Shown here: positions 27,452 through 34,694 of the stretch, piece by piece | How the letters are laid out: every line of letters begins with the position of its first letter | How positions within the stretch are numbered: position 1 is the stretch's first letter | Assembly: GCF_041435055.1 (NCBI RefSeq) | Contig: NZ_CP108002.1 | Location: forward strand, 8,060,001 to 8,124,000 | DNA length: 64,000 nt | Direction of reading: 5' to 3' | Source: Streptomyces sp. NBC_00341 | GTDB lineage: Bacteria > Actinomycetota > Actinomycetes > Streptomycetales > Streptomycetaceae | Translations under genes and position numbers: made by a program | Notes under the pieces: model-generated | The model's database searches: none | What the model was told of the DNA's origin: nothing | Seen by the model: only the letters and a program-made list of their open reading frames with translations

Positions 27452-28862
27452 CCGGTCCGGGGCGCGGTACCGGGCGCATGAACTCCCGCACGTAGGTGCG
27501 GTGCCACCAGTGCCCGGTGTCCCGCAGTTCGCGCCAGGTCGTGTACCGGTAGCGGTACACCCTGGCGCGGACGTGCTCCGGCGGCGCGTCCGGGAACGGG
27601 TTGTGCCGCAGCAGCCGCAGCGTGTCCCGGTCGTTCTCCAGCAGCCGCTGGACGAACGGCCCGAACCAGGGGCGGGCATAGGCGGGCGAGAGCGCGGCGA
27701 ACCACATCATCCAGTCGAGCCGCAGGTGGTACGGGGCGCACTGGCGCGGCAGCCGCCGCGGATCGCCGGGCTTCCCCCGGAAGCCGTACTCCCGCCAGAC
27801 CGTGTCCGCACCCACGGTCCGCTCGTCCGTCCCCTCCACCACCACCTCCAGCCGGACCCGGCTGATGCTGCCGAAGGCGCCGTAGGTGTTGACCAGGTGC
27901 AGCGGGTCGAAGGAGCGGTTCATCACCTGGCGGCGCGAGACGAGATTGCGGGCCGGGCGGTAACTGAGGAACAGGACCAGGGCGGTGACGGCGATGACCA
28001 CCACCTCGTACCAGAGGGGCGCGGGGGACTGCGCGGGCGGCTCGGCCACCGGGGACCAGTCGACGGCCGACAGGGCGAGCACGATCGTCAGCCAGTTGAG
28101 CCACGCGAAGTTCCCCGACAGCACCAGCCACAGCTGGGTGAGGACCATCAGCCCCGCCGCCACGCTCGCCACCGGCTGCGGGGTGAACAGCAGTACCGGG
28201 ACCAGCAGCTGGGTCACATGGTTGGCCGCTACCTCGGCCCGGTGCAGCGGCCGGGGCAGATGGTGGAAGAACCAGCTCAGCGGTCCGGGCATCGGCTGGG
28301 TCTCGTGGTGGAAGTACAGGCACGTCAGCCTGCGCCAGCACGCGTCACCGCGGATCTTGATCATCCCGGCCCCGAACTCGACCCGGAACAGCACCCAGCG
28401 CAGCAGCCACAGCACCAGCACCGGCGGTGCGGTGTGCCCGTTGCCGAGGAAGACGGCGAGGAAGCCGGTCTCCAGCAGCAGCGACTCCCAGCCGAAGCCG
28501 TACCAGACGTCCCCGACCTGGACGATCGACAGGTACAGCGCCCAGGGCAGGGCCCACAGCAGCATCGCCGCCCACAGCGGCAGCCGGGCGTCCACGCCCG
28601 CGATCAGGGCGACGGAGAGCGCGCAGCCGGTCCAGGCGACCAGTGCGAAGAACCGGTCGGAGTAGTGGAGGCGGAAGAGCCCGGGGGCGGTGCGCCAGTC
28701 GGTGCGCCGCAGCAGCGCGGGGGCGGGCAGCATGCCGCGTTCACCGGTCAGCGCCCGGAACTGGAGCGCGGCGGTGAGGAAGGCGGTCAGATAGATGACG
28801 GCGAGCGCCCGCTGAAAGATCAGCCGGCTGAGCCAGTATCCGTCTGCGGTGAACCACTCCAT
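27429..28862 (-). CDS. Lipase maturation factor (LMF)-family membrane protein
   Basis: A 477-residue multipass membrane protein that starts MEWFTADGYWLSRLIFQRAL. The family hallmarks are DVWYGFGWESLLLETGF, GAGMIKIRGDACWRRLTCLYFHHETQPMP (split over adjacent segments) and HLRLDWMMWFAALSP near the C-terminus. Vertebrate LMF1 aids folding of secreted lipases in the ER; bacterial members are uncharacterised. ATG 28862 is chosen because the frame above it lacks family similarity. Its last 23 bases overlap the tail of the fucosidase gene on the other strand. It is followed upstream by DUF1990 and YndJ genes on the same strand. Confidence 0.88.
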   Translation of the reverse strand: MEWFTADGYWLSRLIFQRALAVIYLTAFLTAALQFRALTGERGMLPAPALLRRTDWRTAPGLFRLHYSDRFFALVAWTGCALSVALIAGVDARLPLWAAMLLWALPWALYLSIVQVGDVWYGFGWESLLLETGFLAVFLGNGHTAPPVLVLWLLRWVLFRVEFGAGMIKIRGDACWRRLTCLYFHHETQPMPGPLSWFFHHLPRPLHRAEVAANHVTQLLVPVLLFTPQPVASVAAGLMVLTQLWLVLSGNFAWLNWLTIVLALSAVDWSPVAEPPAQSPAPLWYEVVVIAVTALVLFLSYRPARNLVSRRQVMNRSFDPLHLVNTYGAFGSISRVRLEVVVEGTDERTVGADTVWREYGFRGKPGDPRRLPRQCAPYHLRLDWMMWFAALSPAYARPWFGPFVQRLLENDRDTLRLLRHNPFPDAPPEHVRARVYRYRYTTWRELRDTGHWWHRTYVREFMRPVPRPGPVSPSSRS

Positions 28863-28897
28863 CGCCCCCAGTATCGCCCGCGCCACCTTTCGGCGCG

Positions 28898-29422
28898 TCA
28901 GTTCGGCTGCCGGCGCGCCTGCGTGACGATCCGGCGCAGGGTGCGGCCGAGCCTGCGCGCGTACCAGCGCTGGGCCACCGGTACCAGCGGACCGGCGAGC
29001 CGGGCGTACCAGCGGGCCGGGCGGCTGAACGCCATGACGGTGAACGACACCGTCCCGTCGTCGGCCAGCTCGACCACGAAGGACTCCTCGCCGCACTCGG
29101 GGTGCCGGACCAGCGTCCCGTAGGCGAATCCGGTGCGCTGCGGCCCGTACTCGGTCCAGACGACCCGGCAGGGCGCGGCGAACCGGACCGGGCCGATGCC
29201 GAGGGACACCCGAACGGTCCCACCGGGCTCTGCGCGTGGTGCCGAGGCCTCGACCCCGGCGCCGGAGGCCCGGTGCATGCGGAATTCGGTGACGGCGGCC
29301 CCGGCGGCCTCGAAGTCCGCGCGGCCGTGGCCGACCCGGTTCCGGTGGTGCAGGTGGTGGTATCCGTCGGGGAGCGGGCCGAGACGGGTGGCGCCCGCCT
29401 CCGGATAGGTCAGGGTGCTCAT
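28898..29422 (-). CDS. DUF1990 family protein
   Basis: A 174-residue soluble protein with GYHHLHHRNRVGHGRADFEAA and TEYGPQRTGFAYGTLVRHPE, the signature of the DUF1990 fold. In Bacillus-like and actinomycete genomes such proteins are found fused to or next to YndJ membrane proteins, and here the start overlaps the yndJ-like gene by 4 nt (ATGA). The function is unknown; a lipid or small-molecule binding role is suggested only by fold. C-terminus is Arg-rich (RRLGRTLRRIVTQARRQPN). Confidence 0.85.
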   Translation of the reverse strand: MSTLTYPEAGATRLGPLPDGYHHLHHRNRVGHGRADFEAAGAAVTEFRMHRASGAGVEASAPRAEPGGTVRVSLGIGPVRFAAPCRVVWTEYGPQRTGFAYGTLVRHPECGEESFVVELADDGTVSFTVMAFSRPARWYARLAGPLVPVAQRWYARRLGRTLRRIVTQARRQPN

Positions 29423-30270
29423 GCGATGCGTCCTTCGTGGTTGGTGCGGTCGCGGAGCCGCTTCCAGGCGAGCACCGAGCAGAGCGCGAAGCCCAGCGCG
29501 TTGCCGACGCCGTGGGTGGCGGCCATCCAGGTCAGAGTGGGGTGGGGCAGTCCGGTGGCCTCGCCCAGGGCCCAGCTGAGCGCCAGTGCCATGGTCACGG
29601 CGAGCACGACGGCCGAGGTGCCGAGCAGCAGCCGGGTGGCCCGGTCGCGGCCCGTGCGGAGCCGTCGCCAGGTCAGCAGGGCGGTGGTCCACATCCCCGC
29701 CGTCAGCACGACCGCGCCGGCGAGTTCGGCCCGGTCCCCGACGAAGTAGCCGATCAGGACGAGCAGGGTGCCCAGCGGCACGCTCAGCGCCGCGAACCGG
29801 CCCGCCGGGCTGTCCACGAGCCGGCAGAGCAGTCCGGAGACCAGTGCGGCGGCGAACCCGGCGAAGTGGAAGTGCGGCACGGTCAGCGCCAGGATGCCGG
29901 GGCCGAATCCGAACAGCGGACTGCCGGAGCGCTCCGCGACCAGCGCGGTGGCGGCGATCGCGGGCGTCACGAGGGCGGTGAGCAGCGCGATCTCGGCCGG
30001 TGCCGTGCGCGGGATGCGCAGTGGTGCCGAGCGGCGGACGAGCCGGGGCAGGGCGTGCAGCGCGAGGAGCACGGCCCCGAGCGCGTAGCAGAGTGCGAGG
30101 GTCGTGGCGGCGGGGCCGCGCGGCAGCCAGAGGGAGACGGCTCCGGGTACGGCGAAGGCCGGCCACAGCCGCCGGATCCGGTCGAGCTCCGGCACGTCCG
30201 CCAGCCGCAGCCCGGCCGGCACGATCACCAGCATGCCGAGCATCACGATCAGGCCGACCAGGACAGACAT
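29419..30270 (-). CDS. YndJ-like membrane protein
   Basis: A 283-residue protein with about eight to nine transmembrane helices and the conserved VPHFHFAGF and ATHGVGNALGF segments of the YndJ family (histidines in membrane helices suggest metal or heme handling, unproven). It is the first gene of the operon with DUF1990 and probably the LMF-like gene. ATG 30270 is 45 nt below a promoter flanked by two operator palindromes. Function is unknown. Confidence 0.82.
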   Translation of the reverse strand: MSVLVGLIVMLGMLVIVPAGLRLADVPELDRIRRLWPAFAVPGAVSLWLPRGPAATTLALCYALGAVLLALHALPRLVRRSAPLRIPRTAPAEIALLTALVTPAIAATALVAERSGSPLFGFGPGILALTVPHFHFAGFAAALVSGLLCRLVDSPAGRFAALSVPLGTLLVLIGYFVGDRAELAGAVVLTAGMWTTALLTWRRLRTGRDRATRLLLGTSAVVLAVTMALALSWALGEATGLPHPTLTWMAATHGVGNALGFALCSVLAWKRLRDRTNHEGRIA

Positions 30271-30283
30271 GACCCACCCCCTT

Positions 30284-30299
30284 GTTGAACACGTTCAAC
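30284..30299 (-). promoter_or_regulatory. TetR-type operator 1 (downstream of yndJ promoter)
   Basis: GTTGAACACGTTCAAC is a 16-bp inverted repeat with a 2-bp non-symmetrical centre. It lies between the predicted transcription start and the yndJ-like start codon. Confidence 0.65.
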
Positions 30300-30314
30300 T
30301 GCTTGCCTGTGCCG

Positions 30315-30344
30315 ACTCTAGAGACTTTCTTGAACGTGTTCAAG
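30315..30344 (-). promoter_or_regulatory. Promoter of the yndJ operon overlapped by TetR-type operator 2
   Basis: On the minus strand TTGAAC (30343-30338) and TAGAGT (30320-30315) are exactly 17 nt apart. The palindrome CTTGAACGTGTTCAAG (30329-30344) contains the -35 element. Its core is the reverse complement of operator 1, and the centres are about 45 bp (four turns) apart. Confidence 0.65.
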
Positions 30345-30467
30345 TGAATGGTTCCGGCATCGTGCCGCTGCCGCGCCCGCGGTCCGCCCCCGGCTTGCGG
30401 GGCGGGGGCAACTGCGGCAGACATGAGGGGACCACTCGGGACCGGTGAACCGGCAGGAGACCTCTTC

Positions 30468-31628
30468 GTGCGCTCACCCATACGCCTGCGCCGTGCCGCG
30501 GGCGCCACGCTGTCCGCCGGGATACTCCTCGCCGCGGGCTGCGCACAGGCCACCCACGGCAGCAGCAACGGCACCAAGGGGACGGCCGACGTCCAGGCGG
30601 TCCTGCTCCAGCCGGCCGCGTCGCGCGGGCCGCACCCCTTCACCGCGTCGACGGCCCGGCCGGCCGGCGCGGCGCCGACGCCCTCGCGCACCGGCCCGCA
30701 GAAGTCCCCCGGCTCCGGCGGTGGCGGCGCCGTCCACGAGATCACCGGCACCACCCCCGGCCTCTACGGCGGCGTCCGGTCCGTGGCCTCCTGCGATGTC
30801 GGGAAGCAGATCCGGCTGCTCACCGCCGACCGCGCCAAGGGGTCGGCGTTCGCGCACGCGGTGGGCGTCTCCACGGCCGGAATCCCCGGGTTCCTGCGCG
30901 GGCTGACCCCGGTCCTGCTGCGCGCCGACACCCGGGTCGCCAACCACGGCTTCGACGGGGGATCCGTGACCACGTTCCAGTCCGTGCTCCAGGCGGGTAC
31001 CGCCGTACTGGCGGACGGTTACGGGCTGCCGAGGGTGAGGTGCGCCTGCGGGAACCCGCTGACCGCGCCGGACCGTGCGCGTGCGCCGGCCGGCCGGGCG
31101 GGGGAGTGGACCGGTTACGACCCGGCGCGCATCGTCGCCGTCGGGCCGGCCCCGCGCGAGGTCTCGGGCCTGGTGATCGTCGACGTCGTGAACGACGCCT
31201 GGATCGAGCGGCGGACCGGGGGCGAGGGCACCCGGGACCGCACCCCCCGGGTGCCGCCGCCGTACGGCCCGGACGCCGACATCACCGGACCGCTGCCGAA
31301 GGTGCCGCCCGGGGAGCCGACGCCCGCGCCGACGGACTGCCTCACTCCCGGCGTGCCGACTCCGCCGGGGGAGGAGGCGGCCGTGACCGCGAGCCCCTCG
31401 GGGGCGCCGGAAGCCGGCCGGGCGGCGCCGCACTGTCCGAGCGGGCCGCCCTCGGACGAGGCCACCGAACCCCCGGATCTCCCGCCCGACGAGCCGACCG
31501 GTACCCCGGCGGAGCCGGACGATCCGCCCGGGGACCTGGTGCCGTCGATGACGCAGGAGCCGCAGACCGCGATCCGGCTGCCGTGGCCTGACGGCGAGGG
31601 CGAGGATGCGGGGCCCGTCACCGGGTGA
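30468..31628 (+). CDS. Secreted lipoprotein with DUF6777-like domain and Pro-rich tail
   Basis: GTG 30468 has GGCAGGAGA 7 nt upstream and starts a 386-residue protein. The N-terminus is a lipoprotein signal peptide with lipobox LLAAGC (Cys at about residue 25). Residues 80-235 hold a domain with GLYGGVRSVASCDVGKQ, GLTPVLLRADTRVANHGFDG and RCACGNPL, resembling the DUF6777 domain of Streptomyces lipoproteins. The C-terminal 140 residues are Pro/Glu/Asp-rich and low complexity. It is divergent from the yndJ operon and could respond to the same operators. No function is known. Confidence 0.78.
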   Translation: MRSPIRLRRAAGATLSAGILLAAGCAQATHGSSNGTKGTADVQAVLLQPAASRGPHPFTASTARPAGAAPTPSRTGPQKSPGSGGGGAVHEITGTTPGLYGGVRSVASCDVGKQIRLLTADRAKGSAFAHAVGVSTAGIPGFLRGLTPVLLRADTRVANHGFDGGSVTTFQSVLQAGTAVLADGYGLPRVRCACGNPLTAPDRARAPAGRAGEWTGYDPARIVAVGPAPREVSGLVIVDVVNDAWIERRTGGEGTRDRTPRVPPPYGPDADITGPLPKVPPGEPTPAPTDCLTPGVPTPPGEEAAVTASPSGAPEAGRAAPHCPSGPPSDEATEPPDLPPDEPTGTPAEPDDPPGDLVPSMTQEPQTAIRLPWPDGEGEDAGPVTG

Positions 31629-31646
31629 GCCCGGCGCTCGCGCATA

Positions 31647-31679
31647 TGGTCCAGACCTATTGACGGAAGGTCTGGACCA
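31647..31679. promoter_or_regulatory. Two DasR-type (dre) sites in inverted arrangement before the chitinase gene
   Basis: TGGTCCAGACCT (31647-31658) and its exact reverse complement AGGTCTGGACCA (31668-31679) each match the DasR/chitinase-box pattern GGTC-YR-GACC. DasR is the GlcNAc-responsive GntR regulator that represses chitin genes in Streptomyces. Confidence 0.85.
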
Positions 31680-31688
31680 CTTTAGCGT
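31660..31688 (+). promoter_or_regulatory. Predicted chitinase promoter embedded in the dre pair
   Basis: TTGACG (31660-31665) lies in the gap between the two dre sites, and TAGCGT (31683-31688) follows after 17 nt, so the downstream dre fills the spacer and binding would block RNA polymerase. Confidence 0.65.
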
Positions 31689-31786
31689 GTGCCGCGTTGT
31701 GGCGGCCGGGATGCCAGGACCTCTGACTTGTCAGGATCATGGCAATTTCGGCTTCTCTGGTCTCCACCCCACGAAGGGAACCGGAA

Positions 31787-32839
31787 ATGTTCGGTCGGAC
31801 ATCACGTCTGCTGGGCGTCGGCATCGCGGCGGCATGCGTCGTGCAGATGCTGGTCGCGGCGACGCCGAGCTCCGCGCAGGACGACACCTGCGCCGTCAAG
31901 TCGAAGCCCGCGGGCAAGGTGCTCCAGGGGTACTGGGAGAACTGGGACGGCGCCTCCAACGGGGTGCACCCGCCGCTGGGCTGGATCCCCGTCACCGACA
32001 GCCGCATCACGCAGCACGGCTACAACGTGATCAACGCGGCCTTCCCGGTGATCCTCTCCGACGGCACCGTCCTGTGGGAGGACGGGATGGACTCGACCGT
32101 GAAGGTCCCCACCCCGGCCGAGATGTGCCAGGCCAAGGCGTCCGGACTCACCACCCTGATGTCCATCGGCGGCGCGGCGGCGGGGATCGACCTCAGCTCC
32201 AGCGCGGTGGCCGACCGCTTCGTCGAGACGGTGGTGCCGATCCTCAAGAAGTACAACTTCGACGGTATCGACATCGACATCGAGACCGGCCTCAGCGGCA
32301 GCGGCAACATCAACCAGCTGTCGGCCTCGCAGTCCAACCTGATCCGCATCATCGACGGGGTGCTGGCCCAGATGCCGTCGAACTTCGGCCTGACGATGGC
32401 CCCTGAGACGGCCTACGTCACCGGCGGCAGCGTCACGTACGGCTCGATCTGGGGCGCGTACCTGCCCATCGTGAAGAAGTACGCGGACAACGGCCGGCTC
32501 TGGTGGCTGAACATGCAGTACTACAACGGCAGCATGTACGGCTGCTCCGGCGACTCGTACGAGGCCGGCACCGTCGCGGGGTTCACCGCGCAGACGGACT
32601 GTCTCGACAAGGGACTCGTCATCCAGGGCGCCACCGTCAAGGTGCCCTACGACAAGCAGGTCCCGGGGCTGCCCGCCCAGCCGGGCGCGGGCGGCGGCTA
32701 CATGGCACCGGGGCTGGTGTCCCAGGCCTGGAACCACTACGGCGGCAGCCTGAAGGGCCTGATGGACTGGTCGCTGAACTGGGACGGGTCCAAGAACTGG
32801 ACCTTCGGTGACAACGTCAAGGCACTGCAGGGGCGCTGA
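31787..32839 (+). CDS. Secreted GH18 chitinase
   Basis: A 350-residue protein with a Sec signal peptide (MFGRTSRLLGVGIAAACVVQ, cleavage likely after SSAQ). The catalytic signature FDGIDIDIE gives the DxxDxDxE motif with its proton-donor glutamate; YWENWDG at the start and GLMDWSLNWD at the end complete the barrel. There is no chitin-binding domain, so it is a catalytic-module-only enzyme. ATG 31787 has GAAGGGAA upstream; an in-frame earlier ATG gives no proper signal peptide. Regulation by DasR is predicted from the two operator sites. Confidence 0.94.
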   Translation: MFGRTSRLLGVGIAAACVVQMLVAATPSSAQDDTCAVKSKPAGKVLQGYWENWDGASNGVHPPLGWIPVTDSRITQHGYNVINAAFPVILSDGTVLWEDGMDSTVKVPTPAEMCQAKASGLTTLMSIGGAAAGIDLSSSAVADRFVETVVPILKKYNFDGIDIDIETGLSGSGNINQLSASQSNLIRIIDGVLAQMPSNFGLTMAPETAYVTGGSVTYGSIWGAYLPIVKKYADNGRLWWLNMQYYNGSMYGCSGDSYEAGTVAGFTAQTDCLDKGLVIQGATVKVPYDKQVPGLPAQPGAGGGYMAPGLVSQAWNHYGGSLKGLMDWSLNWDGSKNWTFGDNVKALQGR

Positions 32840-33303
32840 CCGCCCCGGCCCGAGCGACTCCCTGTCCTTCGGTACCACGGACAGCAACACCGTTCTGGCC
32901 GACGACGTCTTCATGACGTCTTCCAGGTGCGGACGGGCGGGGAGGCAGGGGAGATCGCTTTCGGTGTGGTCAGTGTGGTCCGGCACGTGCTCCGATTCAG
33001 GTGCCGGACCACGTACGTGCCGAGGGAAGCCGTGCCGGCGGGGTGGCAGACGGCCGAGAACCCTTCACCGGCGCTCTGCGCAAGCGTGAAGCCTGGGCCG
33101 GGCAGTAGCAGGGCGTTGGCCGCATCTCGCTGCTCCTGCAGTCTGGGCCGGTGCAGAACGCCTCCACTATGGGCAGTGCACCCTGTTCGCCCAGGTGGAG
33201 GCGCAGGCTCGTGGCGGTCTCCAGGAGAGACGTACCGCACTCGGGGCACCGCAACGGCGCGCGTCCCCGCAAGCCGCACTCACGGGTGTCTTTCCGGAGC
33301 GCG
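32840..33303. other. Intergenic stretch after the chitinase gene
   Basis: Apart from a weak hairpin near 32861-32883 and the doubtful small Cys-rich reading frame below, no gene is supported here. This is the left edge of the accessory-looking region. Confidence 0.5.
32997..33272 (-). CDS. Possible small Cys-rich (zinc-ribbon-like) protein, doubtful
   Basis: A 91-residue frame from TTG 33272 lies 31 nt past the membrane-protein stop on the same strand. The first half shows LRCPECGTSLLETATSLRLHL and AFCTGPDC, a CxxC-x~33-CxxxxC spacing like a zinc ribbon, with codon usage typical of this genome. The second half is not protein-like and there is no good ribosome binding site, so it may be a remnant or a third member of the CHAT-associated locus. 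I would not trust it without comparative data. Confidence 0.3.
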   Translation of the reverse strand: MRGRAPLRCPECGTSLLETATSLRLHLGEQGALPIVEAFCTGPDCRSSEMRPTPCYCPAQASRLRRAPVKGSRPSATPPARLPSARTWSGT

Positions 33304-34236
33304 TCAGTACTTCGTCTCGTCCTTGCGCAGCGCTTTGGTGATCTCCAGTCCCAGTTCCGGAACGAGGCGAGCGGGGCAGTCGAATCCCAGCGCTACCGCC
33401 AGGTCCCTGCCGTGCAGGTCGACGGTCCCCTCGATGAGACCGGCGTAGATGGCGATGGCGGCCCGACCGAGCCGCCAGCCCCGCAAGGCCATGAGAAGAC
33501 CGGCGACAGCGGCCGGCCACCACAGCAGACCGACGAGGAGGTACAGCACTCCCCATGCACTTACGCCGGCAGCCTGGCTGAACGCGGCACGGGCTCGGTC
33601 GACCTGGTCGCGGTGTTCCTGCGGGCAGACCAGCCACAGCGTCGGCCAGACTGGGCCGAGATCCAGGTCATAGGTCCGCAACACCCGGGTGTCCACAGCA
33701 CGCATGCGGTCGCCGATCCAGGTGGGGCACCGTGGTGCGGTGAACGCGATCCGGTCCCGCGCCCTGCTGAGCGACTCCGTGTCCGGTTCGGGTCGCATAT
33801 CGGGGTGGCCGTATCGAGTGCGCACGCGGATCAGGGCCCGTTCCCTCTTGGCGGCCAGATAACGATGGTTCGCCGAGGCCCACCGGTGCGCGCGACGATC
33901 GGTCAACCACCTGGAGGGTCCGCTGAGAGGCGGGGGCCAGCGTTCCGCGAGCCAGGCGCCTTCGACGACTGTGCCGATGCCTTGCGCCAGTGCGCCGACT
34001 GCCGCTGTGAGCAGCACGATCCCGGCCAGCACCGCGATCGATGCTGGGCCACCGAAGGAGCGATGTGTCGTCAGTCTGTCCAGTTCAGTGCCCAAACGGC
34101 CGGCATCGGCCCACCGTCGCTGACCCAGGACGGCCCCGGCGGCGGCCACACCGACATAGAGCATCCCCGGAAGCACCAGCAGCGTGAACCACTTCTCGGT
34201 CAGCTTCTTGCCCAGCTCGCCCAGCAAAGTGCTCAC
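33304..34236 (-). CDS. Membrane protein of unknown function, partner of the TPR-CHAT locus
   Basis: A 310-residue protein with hydrophobic segments at about 16-38, 63-88 and a long one at 224-250 (one or two passes). Between them lies a basic soluble region of about 130 residues (ANHRYLAAKRERALIRVRTR). The N-terminus STLLGELGKKLTEKWFTLLV is amphipathic. I do not recognise the family. Its start overlaps the upstream Cys-rich gene by 4 nt (ATGA), so both are made together, and both are divergent from the TPR-CHAT protease. A membrane-acting effector or anchor for the protease system is a hypothesis from context only. Confidence 0.72.
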   Translation of the reverse strand: MSTLLGELGKKLTEKWFTLLVLPGMLYVGVAAAGAVLGQRRWADAGRLGTELDRLTTHRSFGGPASIAVLAGIVLLTAAVGALAQGIGTVVEGAWLAERWPPPLSGPSRWLTDRRAHRWASANHRYLAAKRERALIRVRTRYGHPDMRPEPDTESLSRARDRIAFTAPRCPTWIGDRMRAVDTRVLRTYDLDLGPVWPTLWLVCPQEHRDQVDRARAAFSQAAGVSAWGVLYLLVGLLWWPAAVAGLLMALRGWRLGRAAIAIYAGLIEGTVDLHGRDLAVALGFDCPARLVPELGLEITKALRKDETKY

Positions 34237-34637
34237 AGCCGCTCACGGCTAAGGGGCTCATCGCCGATCGAACACCGTGGGACGTTGCCGGACTCCGGCA
34301 GGTGTATTCGGGTGCAACGCCGGAGCGGGCACGAGTAGAACTCTTCCACCGGATGCCCCGGCAGAACCGGCATTCCACCCAGCTGCGGCCTGCCGCCGGA
34401 GTCCGGACCCGCGGGATCCCCGGCCACTGGTGATGCAGCGCGTACACGATGGCCCGCGATTCCCTCGGCCCGCAGCAACTCGTTCAATTCAGCGCGTACC
34501 GCCGCGATGTCGGCTTCGGCGCGGAGTGTGGCCAGAATCCGGTCCAGTGCTTCTTCCTGGACCGTGTCGCCGCGCAGAATCGCATAGATGTCGGGCAGTT
34601 GGGCGCAGATGTCAGCGATCTCCTCCTCCATGGACAC
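34233..34637 (-). CDS. Small Cys-rich protein of the TPR-CHAT locus
   Basis: A 134-residue protein. Residues 1-58 are a predicted helical bundle (MEEEIADICAQLPDIYAILR and following), a size like death-fold-type adaptor domains. A Pro/Gly linker follows, then FYSCPLRRCTRIHLPESGNV and PRCSIGDEPLSRE, where three cysteines and a histidine suggest a zinc-binding knuckle. GTG 34637 or ATG 34631 may start it; neither has a clear ribosome binding site. It is translationally coupled to the membrane protein and only 57 bp from the divergent TPR-CHAT gene. Likely an adaptor or sensor, unproven. Confidence 0.7.
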   Translation of the reverse strand: MSMEEEIADICAQLPDIYAILRGDTVQEEALDRILATLRAEADIAAVRAELNELLRAEGIAGHRVRAASPVAGDPAGPDSGGRPQLGGMPVLPGHPVEEFYSCPLRRCTRIHLPESGNVPRCSIGDEPLSRERL

Positions 34638-34694
34638 CCGTCAATTGAAGCAGAACCGGGGACGGGACCGGCAACGAACGGAGACAATCGGGGT

